From positions 1 through 49,362 of the forward strand of contig JAACET010000001.1 of NCBI GenBank assembly GCA_011682385.1: 49,362 nt of DNA, in the 5' to 3' direction. Source of the DNA: Actinomycetota bacterium (GTDB taxonomy: Bacteria; Planctomycetota; Phycisphaerae; JAACET01). Below are positions 34,780 through 43,690 of this stretch, in pieces. The notes beneath the pieces were generated by a model, which was not told the DNA's origin, did no database searches, and was given only the letters and a program-made list of their open reading frames with translations. The position numbers and the translations under genes were made by a program. The stretch's first letter is position 1, and each line of letters begins with the position of its first letter.

Positions 34780-35763
34780 ATGCAGAGCCAGAAAACTCAG
34801 ACTGTTGACGGCAACGATCTGAAGGTTTTTTCCGGTCGAGCCAACCTCGTTTTGGCCCAGCAGATCTGTACGCATTTGGGTCTTCCCTTGGCCAAGTCGC
34901 GCATAGACGATTTTCCTGACAGCGAGATCATGTTCAAGGTTGACGAGGACATTCGAGGCCGGGATGTTTTCATTGTTCAGCCCACCTGTGAGCCGGTGAA
35001 CGACCACCTCATGGAGTTGCTGGTTATGTTGGACTGTGTTCGCCGGGCCTCAGCCAGGAGTATCACTGCCGTGATCCCTTATTTCGGCTATGCTCGACAG
35101 GACCAGAAGCATGAGGGCCGCACACCTATTACAGCCAAGCTCGTAGCCAATTTGATCACTTCTGCCGGAGCCGACCGTGTAGTCACCATGGATCTGCATG
35201 CCGGCCAGGTGCAGGGTTTTTTTGACATCCCCTTGGATCACTTGCAGTCTCAGCCCGTTTTTACACGTTATTTCACCCAGCAGAACCTGGGCCCTTTGAC
35301 TTTGGTTTCCCCGGATATCGGCAATGTCAAGGTTGATGGCCAATTTGCTCGCCGGCTCAACGCCGATTTAGCCATTATTGATAAGAGGCGGATCAGTGAT
35401 TCCGAGGTCCAGGCCTGTAATATTATCGGCGACGTCTCTGGCCGGACCATTTTGATGTTCGATGACATTATTAGCACTGCGGCCACTATTTGTGCGGCAG
35501 CTAATCTGCTCAAGGAGCGTGGGGCCGGCCGGATTTACGTCGGTGCCACTCATGCGGTGTTCTGTGGTCCTGCTGTTGAACGGCTCAGTGCCGCCCCGAT
35601 TGAGCAGGTTGTGGTTTCCGACACCATTCCAATTAGTTCGGACAAGTTGGCCCAGCTTCCCAAATTGAAGGTTCTTAGTGTTGCCGGCTTATTGGCCGAG
35701 ACCATCAAACGCATACACTTTAATCTCTCGGTGAGCAGTCTATTTGAGCGGGAGACCACTTAG
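34780..35763 (+). CDS. prs: Ribose-phosphate pyrophosphokinase (PRPP synthetase)
   Basis: Makes PRPP from ribose-5-phosphate and ATP for nucleotide, histidine and tryptophan synthesis. 327 residues. ANLVLAQQICTHLGLPL and FPDSEIMFKVDEDIRGRDVF are the usual N-terminal blocks; PYFGYARQDQKHEGRTPI is the ATP-binding flap and MFDDIISTAATICAAA the PRPP-binding loop. GGGAGG precedes the ATG, two bases after glmU. glmU-prs-rplY-pth is a gene order also known from Firmicutes. Confidence 0.96.
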   Translation: MQSQKTQTVDGNDLKVFSGRANLVLAQQICTHLGLPLAKSRIDDFPDSEIMFKVDEDIRGRDVFIVQPTCEPVNDHLMELLVMLDCVRRASARSITAVIPYFGYARQDQKHEGRTPITAKLVANLITSAGADRVVTMDLHAGQVQGFFDIPLDHLQSQPVFTRYFTQQNLGPLTLVSPDIGNVKVDGQFARRLNADLAIIDKRRISDSEVQACNIIGDVSGRTILMFDDIISTAATICAAANLLKERGAGRIYVGATHAVFCGPAVERLSAAPIEQVVVSDTIPISSDKLAQLPKLKVLSVAGLLAETIKRIHFNLSVSSLFERETT

Positions 35764-35799
35764 TTTACCTGATAGTTATGCTAAGACACAGGAGTTATT

Positions 35800-36468
35800 A
35801 TGTCGTCTAGTAAATTGAAAATAAGCTTGCGTCAGGACACTGGTACTGTTGCCTGCGGACGGTTGCGGGCCCGGGGTTTGATACCGGCCGTTATTTATGG
35901 CCACCAGCAAGAGGCTTTGCCGGTGTCTATCTCCGAACACGATTTAGGACTGCTGCTCGGCCACGGTGCCAGGCTGCTGGACATCTCTCTGGATAAGAAG
36001 CCTGAGAAGGCCTTGGTCAAGGAGGTCCAGTATGATCACTTGGGTGTTCGCATTATCCATGTCGATCTGGTCAGGGTTTCGCTTGACGAGAAGATACAGC
36101 TGGAGATTTCCATTGAGTTGCGTGGTGCGGTCGATGCCTCCAGCCACGGTGGTGGTACTGTGGAGCAGCTTTTGAATCAGGTTGAGGTCGAGTGCTTAGC
36201 CAGTAACATCCCCGAGGCTATACAGATTCAGGTAGGTCGATTGAAGCTTGGTGATGAAATTCGGGTCAAGGATTTGCCCGTGTCCCCGGAGGTCACGGTG
36301 CTCTCGGATCCGGAGACCTTGGTAGTTGTCGTACGGGCTGTGGTTGCTGAGGAGGCTGCTGAGGAGCCTGCTGAGGGCGAGGAGGCTGCGACCGATGCCG
36401 CCGCTGAGCCGGAGGTAATTGGCAGGGCTGCTGAGGAGCAGGACAAGGACACAGACCAGGAGAATTGA
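35800..36468 (+). CDS. rplY: 50S ribosomal protein bL25 (Ctc type)
   Basis: bL25 binds 5S rRNA. At 222 residues it is the long CTC form with an N-terminal 5S-binding domain (RLRARGLIPAVIYGHQQEAL) and a C-terminal TL5-like domain (EKIQLEISIELRGAVDASS). The last 40 residues are strongly acidic and low in complexity (EEAAEEPAEGEEAA and onward). Ordinary neighbours are prs and pth, as found here. Position and length support the call. Confidence 0.92.
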   Translation: MSSSKLKISLRQDTGTVACGRLRARGLIPAVIYGHQQEALPVSISEHDLGLLLGHGARLLDISLDKKPEKALVKEVQYDHLGVRIIHVDLVRVSLDEKIQLEISIELRGAVDASSHGGGTVEQLLNQVEVECLASNIPEAIQIQVGRLKLGDEIRVKDLPVSPEVTVLSDPETLVVVVRAVVAEEAAEEPAEGEEAATDAAAEPEVIGRAAEEQDKDTDQEN

Positions 36469-36519
36469 GTTTGCCTGGCCCGTGGGAAAGGGATGCCCTA
36501 TCGAGCGTGAGGTTCTAAT

Positions 36520-37143
36520 ATGGCGAACACCGGTTCCCGGGACCTGGCCGAGCGGATGAAACTGATAGTTGGCTTGGGAAATCCTGGGCTCCGTTACGCT
36601 CAGACCAGGCACAATGTGGGCTTTATGGTCATTGATCAGTTGCTCAGGAGTTGGCCGCCGCAGAAAGAGCAGGAGAAGTTTGCCGGCCTGTTTAGTAAGG
36701 CTCATTTAGAGGATCATCCGGTGGGCCTGCTCAAGCCGACTACCTCTATGAATCTCAGTGGTATCTCGGTGGGCCAGGCCATGAAGTTTTACAGGTTGGA
36801 TTTGGATCAGCTCCTGGTGATCGCAGATGATTTGGCTTTGCCGCCGGGTAGATTGCGGATTCGCCGGTCGGGCTCTTCTGGCGGGCACAATGGTCTGGCC
36901 AGTGTGAGTCAGCATTTGGGCAGCGATAGCTTTGCCAGACTGCGGATTGGAATAGGTCCCAGTGATTTGCCTGATTCTGCGGACTATGTGTTAGCGAAGT
37001 GTTCCGACGAACAATGGCCCAGCATTAGCGCCGCCATTGACAAAGCCGTTCAGGCCGTATCATGTTGGGTCCTTGAGGGTTCTGACGCCGCGATGAATAG
37101 GTTTAATGCCCCGGATGACCCGCAGAATAACGGAGGGCTTTAG
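36520..37143 (+). CDS. pth: Peptidyl-tRNA hydrolase
   Basis: Pth frees tRNA from stalled peptidyl-tRNA. 207 residues. LIVGLGNPGLRYAQTRHNVG holds the catalytic His, ADDLALPPGRLRIR the conserved Asp, and SGGHNGLASVSQHLG the third block. ATG at 36520 is used because GAGG stands seven bases upstream; the family N-terminus begins at the in-frame ATG 36556, so about 12 extra residues are predicted. It lies 51 bases after rplY. Confidence 0.94.
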   Translation: MANTGSRDLAERMKLIVGLGNPGLRYAQTRHNVGFMVIDQLLRSWPPQKEQEKFAGLFSKAHLEDHPVGLLKPTTSMNLSGISVGQAMKFYRLDLDQLLVIADDLALPPGRLRIRRSGSSGGHNGLASVSQHLGSDSFARLRIGIGPSDLPDSADYVLAKCSDEQWPSISAAIDKAVQAVSCWVLEGSDAAMNRFNAPDDPQNNGGL

Positions 37144-37208
37144 TAATTCTTTATGGGTGTCGGTTCAGATTTCTTGGACAGTGAAGATTAAAGATTAAGG
37201 AGATAGTT

Positions 37209-37724
37209 TTGACAGAACGAGTCTTACAGTTATACGAAGCGATGTTCCTTGTGGAGCCCGGCATAGCCACTGACTGGGAGGCAGCCAAGGGTATGGTTCA
37301 GACGATAATGGATCGTGCCAAGGCTGAGTTGCTGGTATGTCGGTTGTGGGACGAGCGTCGTCTGTCTTATCCGATTAAGAAGCAGAGGCGAGCCGCCTAC
37401 ATTATCTGTTACTTTAGGGCCGACGGATCGACCATCGGCGGCATTGAGCGGGACACGCAGCTTTCCGAGCATCTGCTGCGGGTCCTGGTTCTTCGGGCCG
37501 GCCATATTACTGACGAAGAGCTCGAGAAGATCATAGCTGTTCCGGATCGTCGCCTCCAGCCTGCTGCTCCTGCTCCTGCTCCTCGTCAGGCGGTTCCAGC
37601 TGCCCCTGTGGAACAGCCTCTACCGAAAACGGTGGTTGACGAGACGGACTCATCGGACCCCGACCAGGACGACTCGGATAATTCGGATGGCAAAGACGTC
37701 GCCGACAAAAGCGACGACCAGTAG
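37209..37724 (+). CDS. rpsF: 30S ribosomal protein bS6
   Basis: bS6 binds bS18 on the small-subunit platform. Family sequence: LYEAMFLVEPGIATDWEAAK, RLSYPIKKQRRAAYIICYFR and LSEHLLRVLVLRAG. The core ends near residue 115; the remaining 55 residues are a Pro/Ala linker (APAPAPRQAVPAAP) and an acidic tail (DSSDPDQDDSDNSDGKD), making it 171 residues against the usual ~100-130. The TTG start at 37209 follows AAGGAG five bases upstream. It begins the rpsF-ssb-rpsR-rplI group. Confidence 0.94.
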   Translation: MTERVLQLYEAMFLVEPGIATDWEAAKGMVQTIMDRAKAELLVCRLWDERRLSYPIKKQRRAAYIICYFRADGSTIGGIERDTQLSEHLLRVLVLRAGHITDEELEKIIAVPDRRLQPAAPAPAPRQAVPAAPVEQPLPKTVVDETDSSDPDQDDSDNSDGKDVADKSDDQ

Positions 37725-37775
37725 AACGTCGGACTGTTAATGTCCCCGATAGCGACTTTGCCCAGGGAGACTATT

Positions 37776-38228
37776 ATGGCTAATTTGAACAAAGTGCTAC
37801 TGATTGGCAATCTAACCAGAGACCCTCAGCTCACCTATTTGCCTTCTCAGACTCCTGTGACTGAGTTTGGTTTGGCCATTAATCGGCGGTGGACTTCACA
37901 GGACGGAACTAAGCGGGATGAGACTTGTTTTGTGGATTGTCGTTGTTACGGCCGTCAGGCTGAGACTCTCAACAAATATGTTCGCAAGGGCAACCCCTTG
38001 TTTGTTGAAGGTCGTTTGCAGTTGGATACTTGGACCTCCCAGGAGGGCCAGCGTCGTTCTAAGCATCGTGTAATCGTGGAGACGTTTCAGTTTTTGGGCG
38101 CGCCCAACCGTCCCGCTCAGGGTGCCCCGGCCGATGCCGTCCCTGCCGGCTCAGCCGAGTCTGAGCAGCGTGAATCGCTGCAGGATGTCCCCCCCGGAAG
38201 CGCTCCGGACGATGACATCCCGTTCTAG
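37776..38228 (+). CDS. ssb: Single-stranded DNA-binding protein
   Basis: SSB coats single-stranded DNA in replication and repair. About 150 residues: an OB-fold N-terminus (LNKVLLIGNLTRDPQLTYLP, FVDCRCYGRQAETLNKYV), a flexible middle, and the acidic protein-binding tip DDDIPF at the C-terminus. ATG at 37776 has GGGAGA upstream and matches the family start; the open frame begins 12 codons earlier. The position between rpsF and rpsR is the common bacterial one. Confidence 0.96.
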   Translation: MANLNKVLLIGNLTRDPQLTYLPSQTPVTEFGLAINRRWTSQDGTKRDETCFVDCRCYGRQAETLNKYVRKGNPLFVEGRLQLDTWTSQEGQRRSKHRVIVETFQFLGAPNRPAQGAPADAVPAGSAESEQRESLQDVPPGSAPDDDIPF

Positions 38229-38308
38229 ATTGCTTGGTGAGTTGTTTCTGAACCGTAGCGGATATGATTGTGATCAATTTTGCAAGAGTTATGAGGTTTT
38301 AAATTACA

Positions 38309-38566
38309 ATGGCTTTTCAGACTAGAAGAAAACATAATGTTCCGCGTAAGCGTAAAAAGATTGTGAGGGAAAACCGCTGCCGGTTTTGCCGTGATAAAGT
38401 AGCCCTGATCGACTATAAGGATTTGTCTGTGCTGACTAAGTTGGTGACTACTAGGGGCAAGTTGTTTTCTCGCAAGCGCTCCGGCAATTGCCAGAAGCAT
38501 CAGAGTCAGTCCATCATCGCCCTGAAGCGGGCTCGCTTTTTGGCCTTGATGGCTTTTGCCGAGTAG
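38309..38566 (+). CDS. rpsR: 30S ribosomal protein bS18
   Basis: 85 residues. The partner of bS6. RENRCRFCRDKVALIDYKDL and FSRKRSGNCQKHQSQSIIAL carry the family sequence and, between them, a CxxC and a C-x2-H pair that suggest a zinc-binding (C+) version. Basic N-terminus as usual. The leader from ssb is 80 bases. Confidence 0.95.
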   Translation: MAFQTRRKHNVPRKRKKIVRENRCRFCRDKVALIDYKDLSVLTKLVTTRGKLFSRKRSGNCQKHQSQSIIALKRARFLALMAFAE

Positions 38567-38632
38567 ACCGGGCACATCTTCGGCCGCCTTGGAGTGTTGG
38601 CCGTGGTGGGAGTTCGTTTCTGGAGTATTACC

Positions 38633-39163
38633 ATGAAGTTGTTGCTTCAAAGAAGCGTTGAGAAGTTGGGTAGAGCGGGAGATCTCGTCGAGGTTAGTTC
38701 CGGCTATGCCAGGAATTATTTATTGCCTTGTGGTTTGGCTTTGGAGCCGACAGTTGCCAATCTTAAGCAGACTGAGCAGCTTCGGGCTATTGCCAGACAG
38801 GAGGAGCTCGAGCAGCTCCAGGCCTTTCAGGCCCAGGCCCAGGCTGTAGATGGATTGGAGGTTACCATTCCGGCCCGAGCCAACGAGCAGGGTCATTTAT
38901 TCGGCAGTATCGGCCCGTCCGATGTGGCCCAGGCCTTATCCCAGATGGGTGTTGATAATGTACCTGCTAAGTCCATCATTATTGACCCGCACATCAAGCA
39001 GCTTGACAAGTACACCGTTGAGATTAGACTCAGCGAAGAAGCGATTGCTCACATCGAGTTGTGGGTTGTTCCGGAGAAAGCCCCGGACGATTCCGACCAG
39101 CCGCAGGATGTCTCGACTGATACTCAGGAGCTGTCCGATGCCGACGAGCAGGCGGACTGGTGA
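38633..39163 (+). CDS. rplI: 50S ribosomal protein bL9
   Basis: bL9 stabilises the L1 stalk region. 176 residues from the ATG at 38633 (GGAG seven bases upstream). MKLLLQRSVEKLGRAGDLVE and VSSGYARNYLLP are the canonical N-domain; EQGHLFGSIGPSDVAQAL is in the C-domain. A further 30 residues at the end are acidic (DDSDQPQDVSTDTQELSDAD), beyond the usual ~150. It sits between rpsR and dnaB as in many bacteria. Confidence 0.95.
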   Translation: MKLLLQRSVEKLGRAGDLVEVSSGYARNYLLPCGLALEPTVANLKQTEQLRAIARQEELEQLQAFQAQAQAVDGLEVTIPARANEQGHLFGSIGPSDVAQALSQMGVDNVPAKSIIIDPHIKQLDKYTVEIRLSEEAIAHIELWVVPEKAPDDSDQPQDVSTDTQELSDADEQADW

Positions 39164-39199
39164 GTTCGGCTGCACCGCCAGCCCAGGAGAAAGCTTTGT

Positions 39200-40609
39200 A
39201 TGGCCGCCTCCAGTAGTAAAAACATCGCGACGGCTACTGCGGAACGTCTTCTGCCGCAATCCCTTGACGCCGAGAGAAGTGCTCTGGGATCTATGATCTT
39301 GGATCGCGACGAGATTGGCGAGGTCGTCCAGATCATTGGTCGCGATGCTTTTTTTTCCGCTGACCATCAGACCATTTTCGATGTAATTGTCGATCTTTAC
39401 GACCAGGACCAGCCTCTGGATTTGGTTTTATTGAGGGAGGAACTCACTCGCCGCGGCCAATTGGACCGGATTGGTGGTGTTTCTTACCTTGTGACTGTCG
39501 TTGAGTCCGTACCCGACAGTTCCAACGCAGTTTACTACGCCCGGATCGTACGCGACTTATCTTTACTGCGGATGCTCATATCTGCTTCTTCTCAGATTGT
39601 CTCACGGGCTTACCAGGGGCGGGAAGACCCCGAAGAGCTGCTGGAGGAGGCTGAGAAGCTTATTTTTGAGATAACCGGAATGAAGGTTTCCGGCCAAGCG
39701 GTTGTTTTGAAGGAACTGCTCCATCAGACTTTTAAACAGATAGAGCAATATGACGGCACTCGGGTCACGGGGTTGACCACGTCTTTTCCCAAGTTGGATG
39801 ACATGCTCGGTGGCTTGCAGAGGGGCGATATGATTATCTTGGCTGCCCGCCCATCCATGGGCAAATCCGCCTTGGCCTTGAATATTGCCGAGCACATTGC
39901 CGCCGACAATCATCTTCCGGTGGCCTTTTTCAGTGTGGAGATGTCTGCTCAACAGTTGACCCAGCGGATCCTTTGTTCATACGGCAAGATTGACAGTCAA
40001 AAGCTCCGTCGCGGCAGTTTGGATGCTCAAGAACACCGCGATCTCGCCCAGGCTGCTCAGGAGCTGGAGTCTGCCCCGCTTTTCATTGACGATTCACCCG
40101 GACTGAGTGTCTTGCAGCTCAGGGCCAAGGCTCGTCGGCTCAAACTTAAGCACGACATTCAGTGCATTGTTGTCGATTATCTTCAGTTGCTTTCTCCGTC
40201 TATTGGAACGGGCCGCCGCTCGGAGAACCGCCAGCAGGAGATTGCCGAGATGTCTCGAGGTCTCAAGGCTCTGGCTCGCGAGTTGGACATTCCCGTGATT
40301 GCTTTGTCTCAGCTCAACCGTTCTCCTGAGCAGCGTGAGGGAGGCAAGCCCCGAATGTCCGACCTCCGGGAGAGTGGTGCTATCGAGCAGGATGCCGATG
40401 TTGTCCTGTTGTTGCATCGTGAATGTGTCTATAACGATCAGGCTCCCAAGGAGCAGGCCGAGCTTGATGTTGCCAAGCAGCGTAATGGTCCTACCGGTGC
40501 GGTCCAGTTGACCTGGAATGCCGCTTGCACTCGTTTTGGTCAGGCTTACGAGGGTTTTGGCCCGACCGAGGCACCACCGGATAGCTATACGGAGGAGGCA
40601 CCATTTTGA
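39200..40609 (+). CDS. dnaB: Replicative DNA helicase DnaB
   Basis: DnaB unwinds DNA at the replication fork as a hexamer. 469 residues. N-terminal domain LPQSLDAERSALGSMILDRD; linker; C-terminal RecA-like ATPase with Walker A ARPSMGKSALALNIA, FFSVEMSAQQLTQRIL, Walker B IVVDYLQLL and LRESGAIEQDADVVLLLHRE. No intein is seen in the P-loop. It directly follows rplI and overlaps bamA by four bases, coupling replication and envelope genes in one message. Confidence 0.96.
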   Translation: MAASSSKNIATATAERLLPQSLDAERSALGSMILDRDEIGEVVQIIGRDAFFSADHQTIFDVIVDLYDQDQPLDLVLLREELTRRGQLDRIGGVSYLVTVVESVPDSSNAVYYARIVRDLSLLRMLISASSQIVSRAYQGREDPEELLEEAEKLIFEITGMKVSGQAVVLKELLHQTFKQIEQYDGTRVTGLTTSFPKLDDMLGGLQRGDMIILAARPSMGKSALALNIAEHIAADNHLPVAFFSVEMSAQQLTQRILCSYGKIDSQKLRRGSLDAQEHRDLAQAAQELESAPLFIDDSPGLSVLQLRAKARRLKLKHDIQCIVVDYLQLLSPSIGTGRRSENRQQEIAEMSRGLKALARELDIPVIALSQLNRSPEQREGGKPRMSDLRESGAIEQDADVVLLLHRECVYNDQAPKEQAELDVAKQRNGPTGAVQLTWNAACTRFGQAYEGFGPTEAPPDSYTEEAPF

Positions 40610-42945
40610 ACTGCTTGCCACGTCCCTGCACCGGTTTTTATGTTTTCTTGCTGTGCGGTATTATTCTGCTCAGCTGTAATAGGGCCTGGGCCCAGCCTGC
40701 CGGAGCCCCTGACATTGAAGGCCGCATCATTACAGACATCCAGGTCCTGGGCAATCAGCGGGTCGGTTCTTCGACTATATTAGCCAAGGTCCGTTCCCGC
40801 CGTGGCCAGCCTTACCGCGCCGCAACTATTAATGAGGACATCAAGACTGTTCAGCGTCTTCGGGGCATCCGGACTGTTTACGTATCGACCAAGACCGGCC
40901 CCGACCAGCTCCTGGTCATTTTTCAGGTGGTCGAAGAACCCGTCGTCGTTTTGGTAGAGTTGCGGGGCAACCGCCATTTTTCCGATGAAGATTTGCGTAA
41001 GCTACTCCGCGTATATGAGGGCGACTTTGCCGACGGTTTTTTGTTGGCCCGCGGACGCGAGGACATAGCCGCTCATTATCGCCAGGTGGGTTTTCACCGT
41101 GTACAGGTAACTGCCGAGACCGACTTGCTAGCCGGGCAGGGCCTGGTTGTCTATCAGATCACGGAAGGCCCTCGGACTCGGGTGCGTAAGGTTATTTTTG
41201 AAGGAAACCGGCAGGTTTCTTCCCGGAAGTTGCGTTCCAAGATTCGCACCAAGCCGTATTCTTTCATTTTTTCCGCCGGTGTTTTTGATGAGCAACTAAT
41301 TAAGGATGATGTCACCGAGTTGCGTTTATATTTGCGGGAGAAGGGCTATTTGGATGCCCAGGTTGCCAGATGGTACGACTTTTCACCCGACCAGAAGTGG
41401 GCCACGGTTGTATTTAACATCAGCGAAGGCCCGCTTTACAAGATTCGCCAGGTGCGTTTTGAGGGCCTCGACAAGTTCAGCAGCCAAGAGTTACTTGAGC
41501 TATTGAAAGTTGGCCCCGGCGATGTTCCCGTTTCGTCAGCCGTTAATACGACTAATCCTCAGCGAATTGTCCAGGCCTATGGCCGACAGGGTTACATTGA
41601 TGCTCAGATCAATGTACGTCGCGTTTATGTCCAGGATCAGCCCGGCCTGGTTGACTTCGTATATGATATCGTTGAAGGCCGGCAGGTTCGCGTCGGCCGT
41701 ATAGACATCTACGGCAACAAGATTACTCAGGACCGTGTTATTCGTCGGCAGTTGCTTTTGTCTCCTACGGATATCTACGATACTTCCAGGATGCAGCGTA
41801 GCCGGCAGCGATTACTGGAGTCCACGCTGTTTTCCCAGGTGGATATTTCTAACGCCCCGGGTTCCGACCCTGTCCGCGATGTGAAGATAGACCTGGCTGA
41901 AAGGGACACGGCCTTTTTGATGATGGGCGTGGGCGTAACCTCGGATGCCGGCGTGATCGGCGATTTCAGTTTTGTCCAGCGCAACTTCGATCTCTTTGAT
42001 TTTCCTACTTTCCACGGTGCCGGCCAGTACTTGCGTTTGCAGGCCCAGCCGGGAACGGAATTGATGCGTTTCGCCATCGATTTTAAGGAGCCGTACGTTG
42101 CCGATTTACCCATTAGTTTTGGCCAGAGTATTTATTTGCGGGGCCGATTTCGCGAGGACTATGATGAGGACCGCTTAGGAGCCTTGTGGAGTCTGGGCCT
42201 GCGTTTTGAGGACGGCTGGGAGATTGAGGGCGCCGTCAGGCTAGAAAAGGTCACCATAGATTTCACCGACGATGAGACCGCCCAGAAAATCAAAGAAGCC
42301 CAAGGCTCTCATAACTTAACTTCCGTCCAGGGAACCATCATAAGGGACAAGACCGATAGCGTCTTTTTGCCCAGCCGGGGAGATATATTTGAGATATCGT
42401 ATGAGCAGACAGGTGTTTTTGGCGGCGAGTATGATTTCGGTCGCTTGGAGGCCAGATACGCTTGTTACTTCACTCTACACACCGACGCCCTGGATCGCAA
42501 AGGCGTTCTGGCTTTGCGTGTCAGAGGCGGAAGTATTATTGGTGATGCCCCGTTCTTTGAGCGTTACTATGCCGGCGGACTGGGCAGTATTCGTGGCTTC
42601 GATTTCCGCGGCGTAAGCCCCCGGGACTTTGGGACCGTTGCCCCGCCCAATCCGCCCTGGACCACGAACTCTGAGCGCGTAGCCGTGGGCGGTGACTGGT
42701 TAATCTTAGCCGGTGCTGAATACTCGTTTCCTTTAGTAGGCGAACATCTTAGGGGTGCGGCATTTGTTGATAGTGGTACGGTCGAGGAAGGTCCTTACCG
42801 TGTTTCTGTCGGCTTGGGGTTGCGTATGATGATCCCCAACTTTGCTCCTCTGCCGCTTTCAGCCGACTTCGCCTGGCCCATAAGTCAGGATATTGATGAT
42901 GACACCCGTGTCTTTAGCTTCAGTTTAGCCATGCCTTTTAGGTAA
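40606..42945 (+). CDS. bamA: Outer-membrane protein assembly factor BamA
   Basis: BamA folds and inserts beta-barrel proteins in the outer membrane. 779 residues: a signal peptide (FYVFLLCGIILLSCNRAWA), about five POTRA repeats from residue 40 to about 430 (each with lines such as IQVLGNQRVGSSTI, RVRKVIFEGNRQVSSRKL, IRQVRFEGLDKFSSQELL, VGRIDIYGNKITQDRVIRRQ), then the Omp85 barrel with FFERYYAGGLGSIRGFDFRG holding the conserved RGF of the lid loop. The TTG start at 40606 follows GGAGGAGG seven bases upstream and overlaps the dnaB stop. The neighbour ompH/lpxD arrangement is the standard one. Confidence 0.95.
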   Translation: MNCLPRPCTGFYVFLLCGIILLSCNRAWAQPAGAPDIEGRIITDIQVLGNQRVGSSTILAKVRSRRGQPYRAATINEDIKTVQRLRGIRTVYVSTKTGPDQLLVIFQVVEEPVVVLVELRGNRHFSDEDLRKLLRVYEGDFADGFLLARGREDIAAHYRQVGFHRVQVTAETDLLAGQGLVVYQITEGPRTRVRKVIFEGNRQVSSRKLRSKIRTKPYSFIFSAGVFDEQLIKDDVTELRLYLREKGYLDAQVARWYDFSPDQKWATVVFNISEGPLYKIRQVRFEGLDKFSSQELLELLKVGPGDVPVSSAVNTTNPQRIVQAYGRQGYIDAQINVRRVYVQDQPGLVDFVYDIVEGRQVRVGRIDIYGNKITQDRVIRRQLLLSPTDIYDTSRMQRSRQRLLESTLFSQVDISNAPGSDPVRDVKIDLAERDTAFLMMGVGVTSDAGVIGDFSFVQRNFDLFDFPTFHGAGQYLRLQAQPGTELMRFAIDFKEPYVADLPISFGQSIYLRGRFREDYDEDRLGALWSLGLRFEDGWEIEGAVRLEKVTIDFTDDETAQKIKEAQGSHNLTSVQGTIIRDKTDSVFLPSRGDIFEISYEQTGVFGGEYDFGRLEARYACYFTLHTDALDRKGVLALRVRGGSIIGDAPFFERYYAGGLGSIRGFDFRGVSPRDFGTVAPPNPPWTTNSERVAVGGDWLILAGAEYSFPLVGEHLRGAAFVDSGTVEEGPYRVSVGLGLRMMIPNFAPLPLSADFAWPISQDIDDDTRVFSFSLAMPFR

Positions 42946-43013
42946 GACCTCAATTCAAGTGGAGCGTTTTTTTTGTTTCAGCCGAGCATTACCGCTTTAA
43001 GGAAGGAGTACTT

Positions 43014-43637
43014 ATGATCAACAGAACCAGAATGAGCTTTATTATTCTCCTGGTTGCCACAGCGTGTGGTTTGTGGTTTTACGCCGGTCGGCCGGCCACA
43101 GCTCAAACCTTTGGCTCGCCTACGATTGTATCTTTGGCTGTTTGCGACACCCACCAGGTCTTTCGGCAGTACCTGAAGACCAAAGAGTTGCGTCAGGCGC
43201 TTCAATCGCAGAGCGAGCAGCTCAGGAAGGACCTGGAGTCCAGAGACAAGCAGCTCCGCGCTAAGAGCGAGGAGTTGGCCGCTAGTTCTTTTGCTCCGGG
43301 TTCGCAGGAGTATGAGCAAATGCGGAACGCTCTGGTCAAGTTGAGTATTGAGGCCAAGAGTCTGCGCGAGATTTCCGAAGCTGAGCTTCGTCGTCAGGAC
43401 ATGCGCATTACTCAGAGCGGCTATGAAGACATTTACGCAGCCGTGGCCGAAGTGGCCAAGAAGAAGCAGCTTACTATCGTTCTTTCGCAGGAGCAGTTTT
43501 CCCTGGTTTCTGCCAGACCTGAGGAGTTGTACGGCAAACTATATTATCGCCGTCCGGTTCTGTACTCCGAGAAGTCGCTGGACATCACTGCCGAGGTAAT
43601 AGATCTGCTTAATACCAAGTACAAGCTGGGCCGATGA
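43014..43637 (+). CDS. OmpH/Skp-family periplasmic chaperone
   Basis: 207 residues. A signal peptide or anchor (SFIILLVATACGLWFYAG) is followed by a short N-terminal strand (VSLAVCDTHQVFRQY), a long charged coiled coil from about residue 60 to 145 (LRQALQSQSEQLRKDLESR), and the C-terminal strand region. This is the layout of Skp, which holds unfolded outer-membrane proteins for the BAM complex. The position between bamA and lpxD is as in many diderms. AAGGAG lies before the ATG. Confidence 0.85.
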   Translation: MINRTRMSFIILLVATACGLWFYAGRPATAQTFGSPTIVSLAVCDTHQVFRQYLKTKELRQALQSQSEQLRKDLESRDKQLRAKSEELAASSFAPGSQEYEQMRNALVKLSIEAKSLREISEAELRRQDMRITQSGYEDIYAAVAEVAKKKQLTIVLSQEQFSLVSARPEELYGKLYYRRPVLYSEKSLDITAEVIDLLNTKYKLGR

Positions 43638-43690
43638 GTATCTGGTTGACGTGCGTTCTGTAGTTATCGAGTGGTTCGGGGAGTTGTAGT

